Source: Alphaproteobacteria bacterium (GTDB lineage: Bacteria > Pseudomonadota > Alphaproteobacteria > JAGOMX01). Taken from it: a stretch of DNA of 52,558 nt. Positions 17,843 through 26,985 of the stretch are shown piece after piece (position 1 is the stretch's first letter; the number at the start of each line of letters is the position of its first letter). The stretch lies in assembly GCA_017993335.1 (NCBI GenBank), contig JAGOMX010000009.1:1-52558 (forward strand), read 5' to 3'. The notes below the pieces were generated by a model, which saw only the letters and a list, made by a program, of their open reading frames with translations, did not search any database and was not told the origin of the DNA. The translations under genes were made by a program, and so were the position numbers.

Positions 17843-19045
17843 TTACTCTGCTTTTTTGTAGATGTAGGCGTAGTTTATCGCGAGGATAACGGCTGTGCTG
17901 ATTAGCCACCAGGTTTGCCAGGCGCCAAAGGCTGTATGGGCGATTAAAAACATGCCGCTGTACGTACCCATGAAGGCACTTTTCTCCAGAGTTTTTCCTT
18001 CTGTCGAGCTAATGCGCCAGAGGCTGGTGAAGAGGAATAGAGAAAATAAGACGGCGCCAATGGCTCCCAATTCAAACCAGAGTTGTAAGCTAAAGTTATG
18101 AGGGTGTGTGGCTTGGCCCAGTACATCTGGGTTCAGTTCAGGGTTCTGTTCTAGCACGTGCAGTTTGGAAACTTCAGTTGCAAAATCTGCTTTTGTATCG
18201 GTGGTGCTGCGATAGCTATCCAGCCCATGGCCCATCCATGGTCTTTTAAAAATCATGGTGGCCGTACGTTTTAAAATAAATAATCGGTGGTGGTAAGATT
18301 TCTTCAATAACACGGAACCTGCCGATTGGATGACCTGTTGTGGGTCTATCTGATGCATGAGCAGGGGAAAGCTCATAATAACAACGACGCTTAAAACAGC
18401 CGATAAGCGAATAAAAAATTTGGGCGAAAAATAAACAATAAAAAAAACAACCGTGCTTACAAAAAATGCCAGCGTGGCCGAATGGTCGGTCATATAAAAA
18501 AGGCCTATAAAAAGTGTGACGTAAAGTAATAACTTTCGTGAGAGATGTTGTTCTTTAAGGAAAGTCATCATTGACCAAAGACTTAAAACCAGTAGGGTTA
18601 ATCCATGAGAATACTCTTTTGTCTCCATGTGAGGGCCTCTTAAAGACCTGAGTATATAGGTGTTCAGAATTTCATCTAGAATCAATAGGCTTAAGGCAAT
18701 GATATATCCAGTTGCAAACCATTTCATGAATTTTGTTTGAGAATCCCATTGCAAATAGCTGTAAACAGAGGCACCCACACATAAGGAAAGAACTATTTTT
18801 GCAACGGCCCCAGCATTTACACTAGGTGTTAAAGACCATGTACACGCAAGGAGTGACCAGATCAAAAACGCAAGTAAGGGCCAAAATTTTGTGAAAAAGG
18901 CGTCGGGCAGAGAAATTTTGCCCGCCTGCCACGTATACACAAAACACCCCAAGCCACACAAAGCTAACGTGATGTTGGGGGATGCTGGAAAAAAGACAGC
19001 GAGGGGGAAAAAAATCCCTATTGTTGTATAGATAAGGGCTGGCAT
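17843..19045 (-). CDS. O-antigen ligase / polymerase-like membrane protein
   Basis: Predicted polytopic inner-membrane protein of the Wzy/WaaL (O-antigen ligase) class, which transfers or polymerises polysaccharide on lipid carriers. The 400 residues contain about ten hydrophobic segments; a large periplasmic loop near residues 240-320 holds the typical family features MIFKRPWMGHGLDSYR and ATHPHNFSLQLWFELGAIG, including the conserved His-Pro-His-Asn. Eight bp separate it from gpsA upstream on the same strand. Its stop codon directly abuts the right end of a TA-flanked MITE. Which glycan it acts on cannot be told from the window. Confidence 0.82.
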   Translation of the reverse strand: MPALIYTTIGIFFPLAVFFPASPNITLALCGLGCFVYTWQAGKISLPDAFFTKFWPLLAFLIWSLLACTWSLTPSVNAGAVAKIVLSLCVGASVYSYLQWDSQTKFMKWFATGYIIALSLLILDEILNTYILRSLRGPHMETKEYSHGLTLLVLSLWSMMTFLKEQHLSRKLLLYVTLFIGLFYMTDHSATLAFFVSTVVFFIVYFSPKFFIRLSAVLSVVVIMSFPLLMHQIDPQQVIQSAGSVLLKKSYHHRLFILKRTATMIFKRPWMGHGLDSYRSTTDTKADFATEVSKLHVLEQNPELNPDVLGQATHPHNFSLQLWFELGAIGAVLFSLFLFTSLWRISSTEGKTLEKSAFMGTYSGMFLIAHTAFGAWQTWWLISTAVILAINYAYIYKKAE

Positions 19046-19053
19046 ATGTTTAC

Positions 19054-20076
19054 CTAGGTTTTTTTTCTTGGTAGATAGTCTTCCACATTAAACTCTACAG
19101 ACGGTGGTCTGTCCATGAGGCTGCGCATGGCATCTTCAATGGTAACGCCGTGATTCAAGATTTCATCTACCGCTTGGCATATGGGCATTTCCACGTCTAA
19201 GGCCTTGGCGAGTTTGCTGATGGATCGGGAGGAATAGTATCCTTCGGTCAGATATTTACTCGAGCGGACAGCCTCTTCCACTTTTTTTCCTGCGCCAATC
19301 TCAAATCCAAATTGATAGTTTCTTGAGGTGATGCTGGTGGAGGTAAGGCATAAATCCCCCAACCCAGAGAGACCGTATAAGGTCTCCACACGACCATTCT
19401 TGGCAACGGTTAATTTAGCGATTTCAGCTAGGCCACGCGTGATAATCATCGCTCTGGCGTTCTCGCCTAACTTATATCCCGCCACAATACCCGAGGCGAT
19501 GGCGAGCACATTTTTTAAGGCGCCGCCCATCTGGGATCCAATAATATCGTCGGATGCATAAACTCGAAAGGAGGGGCTATTGAATGCCCGGGCAAGCCAA
19601 GTGCTGGTGGTAATATTTTCCGCGGCTAGAGTCACAGCAGAGGGCTGGCCTTTAAAAACTTCTTCAGCAAAGCTGGGTCCTGATATAATCCCAAGGGATA
19701 TATTGGGGAGTGTCTCTGCGATAACTTCGCTCATCAAGTAACCGGTAGTTTGTTCTATGCCTTTGGAGGCTAGAACCAGATAGGAATCCGGTTGAACATA
19801 ATCTATGAGTTGAGTGCTGACGGCTCGGACAAATTGTGCGGGGACAGCCAAAACAATAATATTCGCTTGGCAGGCTTCCGCAAGATCCGTTGTGGCATGG
19901 ATAGAGTCACTAACTTTATGCCCGGGGAAGCATTCCGGGTTGAATCTAGTTTCCAGAATGCCTTGGACGGTTGGTTGATCCTTTGACCAGATGGTGGTTT
20001 TTGTGCCGGCACGATCAGCGGCAGCTGCTATTGCTGTGCCCCATGCGCCAGATCCAATTACCGAGAGAGATGTCAT
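19054..20076 (-). CDS. gpsA: NAD(P)H-dependent glycerol-3-phosphate dehydrogenase
   Basis: Reduces dihydroxyacetone phosphate to sn-glycerol 3-phosphate, the backbone for phospholipids. The 340-residue protein begins with the dinucleotide-binding motif VIGSGAWGTAIA, has the VLASKGIE and ISGPSFAEEV segments and the catalytic-lysine region GGALKNVLAIASGIVAG, followed by GLAEI and GLSGLGDLCLT, all in family order. It lies between tsaD (three bp apart) and the O-antigen ligase-like gene, so the three form a minus-strand operon. tsaD-gpsA adjacency opposite hemC is common in alphaproteobacteria. Confidence 0.97.
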   Translation of the reverse strand: MTSLSVIGSGAWGTAIAAAADRAGTKTTIWSKDQPTVQGILETRFNPECFPGHKVSDSIHATTDLAEACQANIIVLAVPAQFVRAVSTQLIDYVQPDSYLVLASKGIEQTTGYLMSEVIAETLPNISLGIISGPSFAEEVFKGQPSAVTLAAENITTSTWLARAFNSPSFRVYASDDIIGSQMGGALKNVLAIASGIVAGYKLGENARAMIITRGLAEIAKLTVAKNGRVETLYGLSGLGDLCLTSTSITSRNYQFGFEIGAGKKVEEAVRSSKYLTEGYYSSRSISKLAKALDVEMPICQAVDEILNHGVTIEDAMRSLMDRPPSVEFNVEDYLPRKKT

Positions 20077-20079
20077 GTT

Positions 20080-21120
20080 TTAAAACCTTAGTTGTTGACT
20101 CAAGTCTTCCAGCGGCCAACGGGGGCGGGGTGAAAAATTTAAGGAATCTTGAAGACCCATCCGCATTTTTTCTATACCAGCCCACGCAATCATCGCCGCG
20201 TTATCCGTGCAAAGTTTAGCAGGTGGTGCTAAAAATAACACGTCTTTTTTTGTTGCACACTCCTGTAAAGTGTGGCGAATTCTCTCATTGGCCGCAACCC
20301 CTCCGGCCGTAACCAAATGGGTAATGGGGATTTTGTGTTCCTGACAATAAGCCAGAGCATGATTGATTTTGGCGGCAAAAATATCCAGCACCGCCTGTTG
20401 GAAACTGGCGCAGATATCCGATATGTGCATTTCTGTCAGAGTATTGATGGCATCGATTTGACGGCGAACAGCTGTTTTTAGCCCCGAAAAAGAAAAATTC
20501 ATGGGTTGCGTTTTATCGTGCAATAAGGGGCGTGGAAAAGCGTAGGCGCGTGGATTTCCTTGCTGAGCTAATTTTTCAATTTTAGGCCCTGCAGGATAGG
20601 CGAGGTTCAACATTTTGCCAACTTTATCAAAGGCTTCTCCGGCTGCATCGTCAATGGTTGTGCCTAGCAATTGGTAGTCCATGGGACTTTTGACGATGAG
20701 GATTTGGCAATGGCCACCGGATGTGAGTAATAACAGATATGGAAAATCAATTGTGTCGGTTAAACGTACAGTGAGTGCGTGTCCGGCTAAATGATTGATG
20801 CCAAGAAAGGGAATGTTTAAACCGGCTGCCATGCCTTTGGCGAACATAACGCCGACAATAACCCCGCCGATAAGACCTGGGCCAGCGGTGGCGGCGATGC
20901 CATCAATGTCTTGTAAGGTGATGTTGGCTTGGGTTATGGCTTGTTGCACCAGGGGCTCTAAAAGTTGCAAGTGAGCACGGGCGGCAATTTCGGGCACAAC
21001 GCCTCCATAGACTTCATGGTGTCCTTGTGAACGGAGCACATGGGATAGGATACGTTTGTCATCGGACACAATAGAGGCGGCTGTTTCATCGCAACTGGTT
21101 TCAATGCCAAGTACAATCAT
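20080..21120 (-). CDS. tsaD: tRNA N6-threonylcarbamoyladenosine (t6A37) transferase
   Basis: Transfers the threonylcarbamoyl group to A37 of ANN-decoding tRNAs together with TsaB and TsaE. The 346-residue protein begins with IVLGIETSCDETAASIV (ASKHA phosphate-binding strand) and carries the metal-binding His110 and His114 in GINHLAGH, SGGHCQ, the GEAFDKVGKML segment and the C-terminal CTDNAAMIAWAG metal and nucleotide motif. Length is normal. It is divergent from hemC with a 102-bp intergenic region that must hold both promoters. Confidence 0.97.
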   Translation of the reverse strand: MIVLGIETSCDETAASIVSDDKRILSHVLRSQGHHEVYGGVVPEIAARAHLQLLEPLVQQAITQANITLQDIDGIAATAGPGLIGGVIVGVMFAKGMAAGLNIPFLGINHLAGHALTVRLTDTIDFPYLLLLTSGGHCQILIVKSPMDYQLLGTTIDDAAGEAFDKVGKMLNLAYPAGPKIEKLAQQGNPRAYAFPRPLLHDKTQPMNFSFSGLKTAVRRQIDAINTLTEMHISDICASFQQAVLDIFAAKINHALAYCQEHKIPITHLVTAGGVAANERIRHTLQECATKKDVLFLAPPAKLCTDNAAMIAWAGIEKMRMGLQDSLNFSPRPRWPLEDLSQQLRF

Positions 21121-21222
21121 TCTGTTTTCCTACGTTTTTCATAAAATATATGGGAGCCTCATATTGCATTATCTTCAGAAATATGCAAGATCGATGAGCA
21201 TATAGGTATTGAAGGAAGCTTT

Positions 21223-22146
21223 ATGATACGGATTGGGACACGTAAAAGTCCACTGGCACTGAAACAAGCGGATATCGTTAGAGATGCGTTGATTGCATAT
21301 GCGGGTTGCTTGGCCGATGAAATTAAAATTATTCCCATGAGCACGACAGGGGATCAAATAACAGATCGGCGTTTAATGCTCATTGGTGGCAAAGGATTGT
21401 TTACCAAGGAAATTGAAGAAGCCTTAATACGAGATGAGGTCGATATAGCGGTTCATTCTATGAAAGATGTCGCAACCGTTATGCCTGAGGCTTTAATCAT
21501 TCCGTGCTGCCTGCCCCGTGAAGATGTAAGGGACGTTTGGATTAGCCATAAATCCCATCATCCTAAAGAGATGATGGCGGGTATGAAAGTTGGGACGTCT
21601 TCCTTGCGCAGATCTGCGCAAATACTTCATATGAATCCACAAATTGAAATTGTAACGTTGCGCGGGAATGTCCAGACACGTTTACAAAAAATTGAGGAGG
21701 GCGAGGCAGATGCGACTGTTTTGGCGATGGCCGGCCTGAAACGATTAAACCTGTCGCATGTGGCTAAACATGTGTTTGATATTGAGGAGATGCTTCCGGC
21801 GCCGGCTCAAGGGGCTTTGGGTATTCAATGCCGCCGCGAAGATAGGCGCATACAACAAATTCTCTCTTGTCTGAATCATTCACAAACCTGGCGAGCTGTA
21901 GAAATTGAGAGAGCCTTTTTGGCTGAGTTGGATGGATCGTGTCGAACGCCGATTGCCGCTTGGGCTGAATTCGAAAATGACATGTGTACATTTAAAGGTT
22001 TGTTGTCTGATCCTTATGGCAAAACCGTTATAAAGGAGCAAATTGTGGCTCATGAAAAGGAGATCCTTTCTTTAGTCCAGCAATTAGGAAAAGAATGGCT
22101 GCAACAATATGGTCATGCTTTTTATGCGGCGGAAGAAATTGAATGA
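21223..22146 (+). CDS. hemC: Hydroxymethylbilane synthase (porphobilinogen deaminase)
   Basis: Polymerises four porphobilinogens into hydroxymethylbilane for heme synthesis. The 307-residue protein starts MIRIGTRKSPLALKQA, contains DEVDIAVHSMKDV with the catalytic Asp, VGTSSLRRSAQ and the dipyrromethane cofactor Cys240 in LDGSCRTPIAA. The stop codon overlaps the hemD start (ATGA), so translation is probably coupled. Confidence 0.97.
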   Translation: MIRIGTRKSPLALKQADIVRDALIAYAGCLADEIKIIPMSTTGDQITDRRLMLIGGKGLFTKEIEEALIRDEVDIAVHSMKDVATVMPEALIIPCCLPREDVRDVWISHKSHHPKEMMAGMKVGTSSLRRSAQILHMNPQIEIVTLRGNVQTRLQKIEEGEADATVLAMAGLKRLNLSHVAKHVFDIEEMLPAPAQGALGIQCRREDRRIQQILSCLNHSQTWRAVEIERAFLAELDGSCRTPIAAWAEFENDMCTFKGLLSDPYGKTVIKEQIVAHEKEILSLVQQLGKEWLQQYGHAFYAAEEIE

Positions 22147-22844
22147 TCTTAATTACGCGGCCTCTCGCTCAATCTTTGGAAACAGGGACTTTGTTGCAAT
22201 CCAGAGGGTTTAATTATTTTTGCGAGCCGATGCTGCGTATCCATTTTCAGGCGTCAGGAGAAGAAGAAAAGATCTCCGTCGCCATTTTTACCAGTGCCCA
22301 TGGGGTAGCCGGTATTGGAGAGGATATCGTCAGCCAACAACCCATCGTTATTGCTGTTGGACAAGCAACGGCAGAAAAAGCTGAGGCTCGTGGATTGAAG
22401 AACGTGGCCTATACCCATGGAAATTCTCAAGAGGTCTATGAATGGATCTGTCAGCATATAGAAAAAACACAGACCATCAGACATTTTTGCGGGCAACATC
22501 ACGCGGGTGAGATCGTATCTCGTCTACAGGGTCTTGGGTATAAGGCTGACGAGCGAGTTGTTTATAAGGCAGAGCCCGTGTATGAAATATCTGATGAGCT
22601 AGAGTGTAAATTGAATCAGGGTGTTATAAGAAGCGCTTTGTTTTTCTCCTCCAGAACTGCTACAGTTTTTGTGGAAAATATAAAGCAAAAAGGGATGGTT
22701 GCGTCTATGGCATCCGTGAAAGCTTTTTGTTTGAGCCAACCTATTGCGGATTGTTTGCAAAGGGAGATGTGGCAAAAAGTTATTGTTGCTGACAAGCCAA
22801 CGCAAGCTTGTTTATTGGAACAGATTGAATCAGAGTATAGGTGA
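22143..22844 (+). CDS. hemD: Uroporphyrinogen-III synthase
   Basis: Cyclises hydroxymethylbilane with inversion of ring D. At 233 residues it has the family length but, as usual for HemD, low sequence conservation. Recognisable segments are the N-terminal MILITRPLAQSLETG, IFTSAHGV, VGQATAEKAEARG and FFSSRTATVFVENI followed by AFCLSQPIADCL. The ATGA overlap with hemC and the downstream mitofilin-like gene four bp away give the standard alphaproteobacterial arrangement, which raises confidence. Confidence 0.92.
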   Translation: MILITRPLAQSLETGTLLQSRGFNYFCEPMLRIHFQASGEEEKISVAIFTSAHGVAGIGEDIVSQQPIVIAVGQATAEKAEARGLKNVAYTHGNSQEVYEWICQHIEKTQTIRHFCGQHHAGEIVSRLQGLGYKADERVVYKAEPVYEISDELECKLNQGVIRSALFFSSRTATVFVENIKQKGMVASMASVKAFCLSQPIADCLQREMWQKVIVADKPTQACLLEQIESEYR

Positions 22845-22848
22845 ATTT

Positions 22849-23943
22849 ATGACGCTCATGAAAAAAAATATAGTATCTGCAAAATTGAAAAAAAGTAAAG
22901 CTGCACCGATACAGGACCTAAAGCCCGAGGAAGAAGGAAAGTCTGATCATCAAGCGAATAAGGATACGAGTGAGATGACGAAAGCTCTCATCATGATCCT
23001 TTCCACGGTGGCTCTTTTGGTGACGTTTATTTATGTCTATCCGTTTGTGGTTTCGCTGTTTGGAAAACAAAAGGAAGTGTTTACAAACGTGGAGCAACTA
23101 GGACAGCGGCACCTGGAATTAGAACAAAAAGTTCTAGAGTTGCAAAAAAAGCAAGAAGATATCTCGTTAAACCCCATATATCAAGATCTTGTGCAACGGG
23201 TGCAGGCCTTGGAAGAGAAGCAAAAAGGTCTAGAAAAAGATATGCTGGATAAATCGGTGGAAGCCATATCGCGTATGAGCCCAGAGGCCAGATCCGCCAT
23301 AGACTTATTAAAAGATCGTTTGGATAAGGTCGAAGAAAAACTCGCGACTCGCCAGGACCGTATGACCAAACTTCCCATGGCGATGGGGCTTTTTGAAAAA
23401 TTAAAAGACCGTATGGAAGATGATAAGCCTTTTGATCAAGCCTTAAGAGAGGCAAAGCACTTATTTGATCCAAAAGATGAATTGATGCAGAAGCGCTTGC
23501 AGGATCTGGAAGCTTTATCGGTCAATCCAATCGCTTCGATACAAGAGTTGGGGCTGGAATTTAGAGTTGTGGCAAAGGAAATTCGCCGCCTGTCTGTTCC
23601 TGCAGACTCTAGCTGGTACGAGCGTTTCAAATATCAACTGAGCAATTTGGTGGTGGTTCGTAAGCAAGGGGAACCCTTGAATGAAAATTCCACGCATGAA
23701 GATCATATCGCTCGGATTCAGCATCTGCTAGAAGCATCCGATTTAGAAGAGGCTATGAAAGAAATACAGTATTTTTCCAATTTAGAATCTGATATTTTGA
23801 CGGAATGGAAAAATAAAGCGTCTGCAAGGTTGTTTTTGCAGCAATCCATCCCTATTATGGAAGCGCATGTGCTGGCCTTTTTAATTCATGGCGAGGGGGA
23901 GACTCCTGCGGTGGTGCCACAAGATCAAAGTAAGGAAGGGTAA
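22849..23943 (+). CDS. Mitofilin-family inner membrane protein (COG4223 type)
   Basis: Alphaproteobacterial relative of the mitochondrial cristae protein Mic60, usually found between hemD and hemY. The start at 22849 is chosen because AGGTG precedes it and because the preceding gene ends at 22844; an in-frame start at 22744 would lie within hemD. The 364-residue product has a charged cytoplasmic N-terminus, one transmembrane segment (ALIMILSTVALLVTFIYVYPFVV, about residues 45-68), a coiled-coil region (about 80-185) and a C-terminal mitofilin-like helical domain. A role in intracytoplasmic membrane shaping or in envelope contacts is known for relatives; here it is inferred. Confidence 0.8.
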   Translation: MTLMKKNIVSAKLKKSKAAPIQDLKPEEEGKSDHQANKDTSEMTKALIMILSTVALLVTFIYVYPFVVSLFGKQKEVFTNVEQLGQRHLELEQKVLELQKKQEDISLNPIYQDLVQRVQALEEKQKGLEKDMLDKSVEAISRMSPEARSAIDLLKDRLDKVEEKLATRQDRMTKLPMAMGLFEKLKDRMEDDKPFDQALREAKHLFDPKDELMQKRLQDLEALSVNPIASIQELGLEFRVVAKEIRRLSVPADSSWYERFKYQLSNLVVVRKQGEPLNENSTHEDHIARIQHLLEASDLEEAMKEIQYFSNLESDILTEWKNKASARLFLQQSIPIMEAHVLAFLIHGEGETPAVVPQDQSKEG

Positions 23944-23945
23944 CC

Positions 23946-25172
23946 ATGAGAAAATTTGTAGCCATTCTTGAGATTATACTCTTAAGTGCAGCCGCCATTT
24001 GGCTGGTGACTCAGCCTGGATTGGTTACGGTGGATTGGGGCGAATATCATCTGGAAGCGGATTTATCCATCAGTTATTTAATTCTCTTGGTGGCGTTTAT
24101 TGGATTGGCTTTAATCTTTAAAACTTGGCGATTCATTATTTTGCTTCCCTCGCGGATGTATGCGTACAGCCAAAAATTAAAGCCTGAGAAAGGTCTTGTG
24201 GCTTTGTCACAATCCGTTATTGCCTCGGCTTTAGGCGAGCATGAACAGGCACGCAATGATGCGCATCGTTTTGAAAGATGTTTAGGGGACAATCCTATTT
24301 ATAAGACCCTTTTGGCCTACAACCATATGCAAGAAAACCACATGTCTGATGCCAGATTAATCTGCGAGAGCATGAAGAATGATGCAAACGCGCGGACGTT
24401 AAGTTGGATTCTGGAAGCCAAAATGGCCTTAAAAGAAGGGCAAGAAACGGCTGCCAGTATCAGTTTGCAGAACTTATATTCATTACATGAAAAGTCACCA
24501 TGGGTGGTGCGGGAGCTTTTAAAGAATAGTTTGGGTTTAAAAAATTATGAGCTCGCGCTGAATATCTTAAAAAAGGCGGAGCGTCAGAAGACGTTGCCTT
24601 TGGCAAAAGTAAAACATATTCAAGGATATGTTTATTTTCAACAAGCCGCCGAAGAAGGTCTATCGATGGAGCAAAGAGAAAACTTGCTCGAGGGCGCACA
24701 TCGTTTGTTACCAGAAAATGTGACTATATGCGTGCAATATGCAAAGCTTTTGTTTGCTATGGATAAAACGAAGCGAGCAAAAAAAGTCATTGAGCAGACG
24801 TGGATATTAAATCCCCATCGGGATTTGTTGGATGCTTATGTGATGATTGAACCAGAGGCTGAAAAAAAGGCGATGATGAATGCGGCGAATAAGCTGGTTG
24901 ACTGTAATCCCAGCCATAGTATGAGCTATTTGGCGATAGCAGATTTTGCCCTTAAGCAGCAAGAATGGGCGCGGGCGCGGGCGGCTTTACATGACTATCA
25001 GGAAAAACATGTTATGAATGCCCATGCCTGTCATTTAATGGCGCATCTGGAACTCGGCCAGCATATGGATCATGCCAAATATAGAGAGTGGATGGAGCGA
25101 GCCTTTCAGGCCACCAAGACGTGTGCCGAGGATATAAGCCTTGCCTATATTAGCCGTGATTTAAACGCGTAA
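23946..25172 (+). CDS. HemY-like inner membrane protein with TPR-like repeats
   Basis: Protein of the HemY N-terminal domain family. Two transmembrane helices lie in the first ~65 residues (FVAILEIILLSAAAIWLVTQ and SISYLILLVAFIGLALIFKTW), followed by a long helical-repeat region (LGEHEQARNDAHR, NPIYKTLLAYNHM, LNPHRDLLDAYV, QEWARARAALHDY) typical of TPR folds. It starts two bp after the mitofilin-like gene. The name HemY derives from its place in the hem operon; its biochemical role is not settled, and it is not protoporphyrinogen oxidase. Length (408) is typical. Confidence 0.83.
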   Translation: MRKFVAILEIILLSAAAIWLVTQPGLVTVDWGEYHLEADLSISYLILLVAFIGLALIFKTWRFIILLPSRMYAYSQKLKPEKGLVALSQSVIASALGEHEQARNDAHRFERCLGDNPIYKTLLAYNHMQENHMSDARLICESMKNDANARTLSWILEAKMALKEGQETAASISLQNLYSLHEKSPWVVRELLKNSLGLKNYELALNILKKAERQKTLPLAKVKHIQGYVYFQQAAEEGLSMEQRENLLEGAHRLLPENVTICVQYAKLLFAMDKTKRAKKVIEQTWILNPHRDLLDAYVMIEPEAEKKAMMNAANKLVDCNPSHSMSYLAIADFALKQQEWARARAALHDYQEKHVMNAHACHLMAHLELGQHMDHAKYREWMERAFQATKTCAEDISLAYISRDLNA

Positions 25173-25194
25173 TAAACATAAGGACAAGAACGGG

Positions 25195-26985
25195 TTGTTG
25201 AGGTTTATAAAAATATGCTGTTGCTTCTTTTTTATAAGCCATTTGTATGCCGATGATACACTTACGTCTGTCACTTATGACTTTTCCGTAGAGGGCATTA
25301 CGAACAATTCGATCGAGAGAAAGTTCGATGCTTTATCGAACTTAATCCTTTATAAGGATAGCCCTGTCTATTCCATACAAAATTTGGAAAAGCGCATAGC
25401 CATTGATTATGATTTGCTTTATGAACTTTTGGATTCAAAAGGTTTTTATGATGCCAAGATTGATGTCACCCGAGAGGTAAGCGGCGCCTCGAATAAAATC
25501 ATTTTTAAGGTCAAGCCAGGCAAGCGCTATCGTATAAAAACGATCAAAATTGAGTTGCATGAAGCTTTTGATGATCTGTTGAAGGCTTATCCTTATATCT
25601 TTGAGGATCTACCCGCCAAGACCGGCAATCATGTTTCCTCGGAAAAAATTCATGAAACCTTTGAAATGTTGGAGCAAAAACTGTCCCATGTGGGGTATCC
25701 CTATGCCAAGGTCACGGCTCATTCGGTGGAGCTGAATCCAGTGAAGCATCGCATTGAATTGAAAATTGAAGTCACGCCAGGTCCACGTCTTAAATTCGGT
25801 GAGCTAAAGACTGAGGGGCAAGAAAATGTGCCATCCGCCTATATTCTGAATCGCGCTCCATGGCAAAGGGGTGAGTATTTCGATGCGAGAAAAATTGATC
25901 TGTATCGTTCGAAACTTTCAAAATCACGTTTATTCGAAGTGATAAACATAGAATATCCTGAGCAACCCAATGAAGGGGAAGATGTCCCCTTAATGGTAAA
26001 TGTGCGCGAGCAAAAATTCCGCACACTTTCCACAGGTTTAAAATATTCCATGAATGAGCGATTTAGCGCTAGTGGTTCTTGGATCCATCGTAATTTCATG
26101 GGAAAAGCAGACCGTTTGAAAACAACCTTAAGTCTGGGCCAGGTGAAGTCTAAATTAGAATTAAATTATGAAGTTCCTGATTTTTATTGGGTCAATAAGA
26201 CTTTGGCTCCATCCTTTGAAATTTTGCGAGAAAATAACAATAACTACTTTAGCCAAAGTGCTGGTTTGTCTACATTGCTCCGCACGGAATTTGGCGAAAA
26301 TGACGAGTATTTTTATGGAGTGTCTCTGGATTTAGATCGCGTGAGAAAGGACCAGAAAAAGCAGACCGGTCATCTGGTGGGTGTGCCCATTGGTTTTTCT
26401 TTAGATGATCGGGATGATTTCTTAGATCCGTCTCGTGGGTATTTATTAAGTTCGAGCGTAACGCCTAAACTTGGCAAGGTAGGCAATGGTCATTTTATGT
26501 TGAAAGGTTTGATTTCTGGGTCCATTTATCATTCTCTTTCCTCTCGCTTTGTGGTGGCGACTTGGGGGCGGGGGGGCGCTATCGCGATCACTAATCTTTC
26601 CGATGTTTTACCTAACCAGAGATTTTATGCAGGTGGCGGTGGGTCCGTGCGCGGCTATTCCTATCAAAAAGCTGGACCTTTGGATGCGGCTGGCAAACCG
26701 ACGGGAGGTCGTTCTTTGTTAGAAGGCGGTGTGGAACTTCGATGTCGTCTGGCGGAAAGCTGGGGCGCGGTTGCGTTTTTTGAAGGGGCAAAAATCAGCG
26801 CGAATACGTTGAATGATTTGAAGAATAAACCCTTATTTGGTGCAGGCGTTGGTTTGCGTTATTATACAAGGATAGGGCCTATTCGTTTGGATGTGGCGGT
26901 CCCCTTGGAGAAAAGGAAGAAACCCAATGGTAAATCCGTCGACGGACCCGTTCAATTTTTTATCAGCATAGGGCAGGGGTTCTGA
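25195..26985 (+). CDS. tamA: Outer membrane translocation and assembly protein TamA (BamA/Omp85 family)
   Basis: Outer-membrane beta-barrel protein that works with TamB in envelope biogenesis. The 596-residue protein begins with a TTG start preceded by AAGGAC and a signal peptide (MLRFIKICCCFFFISHLYA). POTRA-like domains follow up to about residue 270 (GKRYRIKTIKIEL, GPRLKFGELKTEG), then a 16-strand barrel with RNFMGKADRLK, SLDDRDDFLDPSRGYLL, and the lid-lock motif GGGGSVRGYSYQ, ending in the typical aromatic terminal strand (QFFISIGQGF). The stop codon overlaps the tamB start (TGATG). Confidence 0.92.
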   Translation: MLRFIKICCCFFFISHLYADDTLTSVTYDFSVEGITNNSIERKFDALSNLILYKDSPVYSIQNLEKRIAIDYDLLYELLDSKGFYDAKIDVTREVSGASNKIIFKVKPGKRYRIKTIKIELHEAFDDLLKAYPYIFEDLPAKTGNHVSSEKIHETFEMLEQKLSHVGYPYAKVTAHSVELNPVKHRIELKIEVTPGPRLKFGELKTEGQENVPSAYILNRAPWQRGEYFDARKIDLYRSKLSKSRLFEVINIEYPEQPNEGEDVPLMVNVREQKFRTLSTGLKYSMNERFSASGSWIHRNFMGKADRLKTTLSLGQVKSKLELNYEVPDFYWVNKTLAPSFEILRENNNNYFSQSAGLSTLLRTEFGENDEYFYGVSLDLDRVRKDQKKQTGHLVGVPIGFSLDDRDDFLDPSRGYLLSSSVTPKLGKVGNGHFMLKGLISGSIYHSLSSRFVVATWGRGGAIAITNLSDVLPNQRFYAGGGGSVRGYSYQKAGPLDAAGKPTGGRSLLEGGVELRCRLAESWGAVAFFEGAKISANTLNDLKNKPLFGAGVGLRYYTRIGPIRLDVAVPLEKRKKPNGKSVDGPVQFFISIGQGF

